Part shown: one piece after another, positions 60,333 to 64,000 of the stretch
Layout of the letters: every line of letters starts with the position of its first letter
Position numbering within the stretch: the stretch's first letter is position 1
NCBI GenBank assembly: GCA_964036665.1
Contig: OZ038528.1
Coordinates: 18,215,245 to 18,279,244 of the forward strand
Direction: 5' to 3'
DNA: 64,000 nucleotides
DNA from: Gordius sp. MW1
Lineage: Eukaryota; Nematomorpha; Gordioida; Gordea; Gordiidae
Translations under genes and position numbers: made by a program
Notes under the pieces: generated by a model
What the model saw: only the letters and a program-made list of their open reading frames with translations
Told to the model about the DNA's origin: nothing
The model's database searches: none

Positions 60333-62877
60333 ATCATCTTTCAGAGACAATACACATTTTTTGCCAGATAGGTTTTGGTTGAATATTATTAGATAGGAGA
60401 AGAAGACAGTTTTAAATTTGTGATGCTGAGTAGTTTTCCCACATGATGTATGGCATAAGTTTGTTCAAGCACTGAATGCGTTGTTTTGCAACTTTTACCA
60501 AAATGTCGTAATAAATGTACTTTAAAAAGTTTCGTCCACTTTTGGTCTACTTATAGAGCTATAGCTATATATATTTTCATTAATCATTAGTAATTGCATT
60601 AATTATAATTAACCGATCGAAGTAATAAACTACAATTTAAAAGGGGTAGTTTTAAGCATACACATATTTTACCTTATAAAGTCAGAGTTTATTTAAAAAC
60701 ATGCAAAGCGAGCATGTGATGTACCTGATGAATATTCCTCTGAACTAGTTAAGGAAAGCTAGAATTTAATTTTGACTCAATCAAAGATTATTATACATTA
60801 AATTTAGCCTCTTTTGCAACCATTATATATTATAAAATAAACCATTGACTAGGCGACAATGGACAGCCCAAAATTGAGAAAAAATCAAAGAGCTCGTACC
60901 TAAAATATTATTTAAGAAAGCAATATAGTCAAAAGCGGTTTTATATAAGAACTTAAGTTGGTATTTAATATTTTATATAAGAATTTTTAAATAAGAAAGT
61001 TTTGAAGTATCACATCTTTCAGTTATAGGTCAAGAGGCCGCTATATGACAACAGCTTAAAAAACTCGTTATTGCTATTTCAAATCTTTTAAATTTAGGCT
61101 TATGACTTGAAGACTTTCAAGTCCCTCGATAGTAAATATATATTTTTGGTGAGTGGATTTTGATTATAAAGTAATTTATTTAGCAAGGTTTAGGTAAACA
61201 CACTTAAAATGGTAAATCTAGCTTGGGTTGTATAAATTAGGTATTTAGTAAGACCCATTGGTCTAAGGAGTTTTTAAATTGATATAATAAATTACCGTAA
61301 AGAGATAATTAAGTGAATTAATAATGTTAACCATAAGATCGTACCAATTGATTTGACTTGACTAAAATTTGTGATATTGGAAAAAATTGTTCAAGATATG
61401 TATTTTAAAGTCCAATTTATTTTAAACATGATTTATTTGGTAGCTCAACCTATATATCAAGCCTAGTAAATTAAGTTCGTTGGCTAGTTTATAGTAACGT
61501 CAGGTTTTCTTACTCAACAATGTTTCTAAAAACGATTAAGGACTCTTAAGGATTACAGTTATTAAAATTTAGTCTGAAGATAATTTGTTAGGTTTATAAA
61601 CGTTGTTGTCAATATGAAAAGCCAATCCGTAATGTAATTTAAAAATTAAAGTCTATATGAAATATAATTTAAAAAATTCTTTAAATTAATTTTAACCTTA
61701 AAATCCTCTGTCCTGCCATCTTCTGGTTATTAAATATTAACATATATATTAAATTTTTCGCCTATGTCAATATAAATTTGATTGGTCGTTTTTTTAGATT
61801 TAGGGCAGCATTGATTTCGCTCTCGTATGTGGAATTAAATCGTAGTCTTTATAAACGTAGGCTTAATTCTGATTTAATATCGACTCAATTCAACAAATAT
61901 AATATTTTAATGTCATTTTTGAGCCTAACTAAAGTATTCTCTTAAACCTTCATTTCTAACGAGGGTATCTTGTGGATTATGAAATTATATTTATGGTGAC
62001 GACATATAAATGACCTTAATAAGAGCTAGATTTAAACGTTGTAAAGGTATACTAGTTTCAAGAAATTGTTTGCTGAAAATGGAGATTTTTTACAAAAAGA
62101 AACTCTGCTTGGTAAGTTTGGAAATGAGGAACTAGGAGTTATATTAAGGCAGAGAAACGTCCTAAGTTTTTAGTTCCTGCTTTTAAACAAACCTTCGATC
62201 CTATGGAAAGTTAAAAATGACTTGGCATATTATACACCAACAACAATAAAATTAGCTTTATCAAAAAAAGGATAATATAGAATAAATTTAATCCTTTGCA
62301 TAAGACATATTTCGATTAGGAGGATTTTGACCATCGTATAATTAAAATGTTATTAAATGCAAAGATCTAAATTAACAACTATATCATCGTTTTAGACCTA
62401 TAGTCCACGAGATTTAGGAGGCCTGGGCCATACTGACTTCAATCTTGTCATGAAGATTTGTTATTTTAAATGTTAAATATGGCTATTTTAATATGATTTT
62501 TTAAAAAACAACGTAACATACTATGATTTTAAAATAAAAATATAACTGTTTTCTTTGTTTATAAGTCACATACCTTTATTTGTTTTAAAGATTCTCATGC
62601 CACCTATTAAATATGAGTTTCACATGTTTTGTTAAACTAATAATTATAATTTTTAGTTAATATAAACATATTTTATAAATATGGGTAAAGATATATTTAT
62701 TTTTTAATGCAAATTGTTTAAAAACTAATTTATTATACAATATTGGCCTATGCACAAGCTAAAAACGAACCAAAACGTTATGTGGTCAAGGCTGAAACAG
62801 ATGTTTACGAAAGTTTAAGCGCCAAGTTAATTCTATAGAATTCGTGTCAAAATCCCAATTATTTAGAGACATGTGGG
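60333..62877. other. AT-rich intergenic DNA
   Basis: Nothing recognised in about 2.5 kb. Confidence 0.5.
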
Positions 62878-63036
62878 CACGGGCGGAGCAAGGATTGGAA
62901 ATAAAGGGGGCAATTAATTTAAGGAGGGGAAAAATAAAAATGTTTGAAATTTTAGCTATATATATATAAATTGTTAAAGTAAACATTTAAAAGGGGAGCA
63001 GTCGCCCCACCCTGCCTCCCCTTGGCCACGCCCATG
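62878..63036 (+). mobile_element. family A MITE, diverged
   Basis: Left CACGGGCGGAGCAAGG and right TTGGCCACGCCCATG. Flanks CATGTGGG and CTTGTGGA agree at 6 of 8. The core has lost part of the CAATAATGATTTAGG motif but keeps AATTTAAGGAGGGG. Confidence 0.88.
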
Positions 63037-64000
63037 CTTGTGGAGTAAATCGAAAGCCATTCTTAAAAATATCTTTACTTTCACACAAATAAAGAAGGCT
63101 TCCCAATTTTTAAATATAAATATATTAAAGCCTCTTATTAAAGGAAGATTTAAAACCATTAAAAGAACCCTTTAGCTGAGAGCCTTCATGTAATTCTAAA
63201 TTATATGTGTAAATGGTTTTGCATCCATAAAAGAATAAATTTATGGCCACATTTCCAAAATACTCAATAGATAACTAACTTGATATATTAAAGGCTCTTA
63301 ATTTATACGTAGACAATTTTTGAAAGAGAACCTTTAAAGGAACTGGACTTGAACTCTTCGAAACCTTAACTTTATAACTGATCTAGTCCCTTTTCGAGGC
63401 AAACGATGAACTGAAACTAGTTTCATTTTTAACAACTTTAACAACTCTGTTACAATAGCATCATATAAAATAAGGTAACGTTTGCTCATAAGAAGTTCTT
63501 CACCGGGATCATAATTAAATATATTATTAAATAGATTTTATTAGTCCTTACACACCTTATTTAACTTAAATATTTGAAATTTGCCTTAAACATCAAATCA
63601 TATTGTTTGCTCACATTTTTTTTGGATACATAGAATTTTTATAGAACCTGTAATTATGCGATTTAAAATTCGGGTGGTAAAGGTTAGGGGAGATACCGCT
63701 AATCTTAATTTAGGTCGTATACAAATATATTGGCCTATTTGAAAAAATAATGAGGAAGTAAACGATACCTGGTAAGATGATGTAAAATAAAATTTATTTT
63801 CGTTGCGAGACAATTAAAAACTTTACATGTGCATAATTTTAAAGTAATGACTAGATACAAAACAGCTAAGTTATGGCTATTGTAGCGGATAACCGACTTC
63901 GACATAGGACGTACCAAATTTAAAGAAAATTAGTAAAATACCTAAGGTGGTATGGGCATATAGTAGGAAGGGACACGAGTGACGTAAATAAAAAAGTAGT
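63037..64000. other. AT-rich intergenic DNA to window end
   Basis: No gene or element recognised. The short minus-strand ORFs at 63598-63917 are AT-driven. Confidence 0.5.

Overview
This window reads as nuclear DNA of an AT-rich invertebrate animal, most likely an arthropod. The evidence is a large eukaryotic C2H2 zinc-finger gene with a splice-acceptor-like 5' boundary, no bacterial-style gene packing, very long AT-rich intergenic DNA, and a dense population of short non-autonomous DNA transposons (MITEs). The species cannot be told from the sequence alone.

One gene is clear. At 41111-45625 (+) a single open exon encodes a 1504-residue nuclear-type protein with six widely spaced C2H2 fingers. 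Five of these are near-copies of one module with the core C-N-K-Y-F-L. A branch-point and acceptor signal end at 41046, and an in-frame TGA at 41069 places the start in this exon, so the gene appears to have a 5'UTR intron. The presumed 3'UTR runs to an AATAAA at 47371. A 100-codon ORF at 295-597 (-) is a possible second gene or exon of unknown function. No tRNA, rRNA, CRISPR array or transposase gene was recognised.

The rest is intergenic DNA carrying at least eight terminal-inverted-repeat element families. In six of them target-site duplications could be read directly, and they are 8 bp long, which together with TA/CA-starting termini points to the hAT superfamily. Family A/B (TIR CATGGGCGTAGCCAG, 144-188 bp) has about 18 recognisable copies. 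C is a 263-bp foldback at 30819. D (TIR TAGAGAACTGCA) is a complete 1139-bp copy at 36536 plus a truncated copy at 5219-6218. E (TIR TAGAGCCCTGCA) lies at 54180-55432 and is interrupted by an intact H element. F is a one-ended fragment at 28240. G (TIR TAGTGTTGTAAAAAG) is at 5010 and 35521. H is at 54728 and 56049.

Layout: 0-3 kb possible small gene and AT-rich DNA; 3-8 kb MITE cluster with adjacent and nested insertions; 8-25 kb largely MITE-poor spacer with G/C homopolymers; 25-40 kb the densest MITE zone; 39.8-48.5 kb zinc-finger gene and flanks, free of recognised MITEs; 48.6-54 kb AT-rich spacer; 54-64 kb nested hAT-like elements and scattered family A copies.
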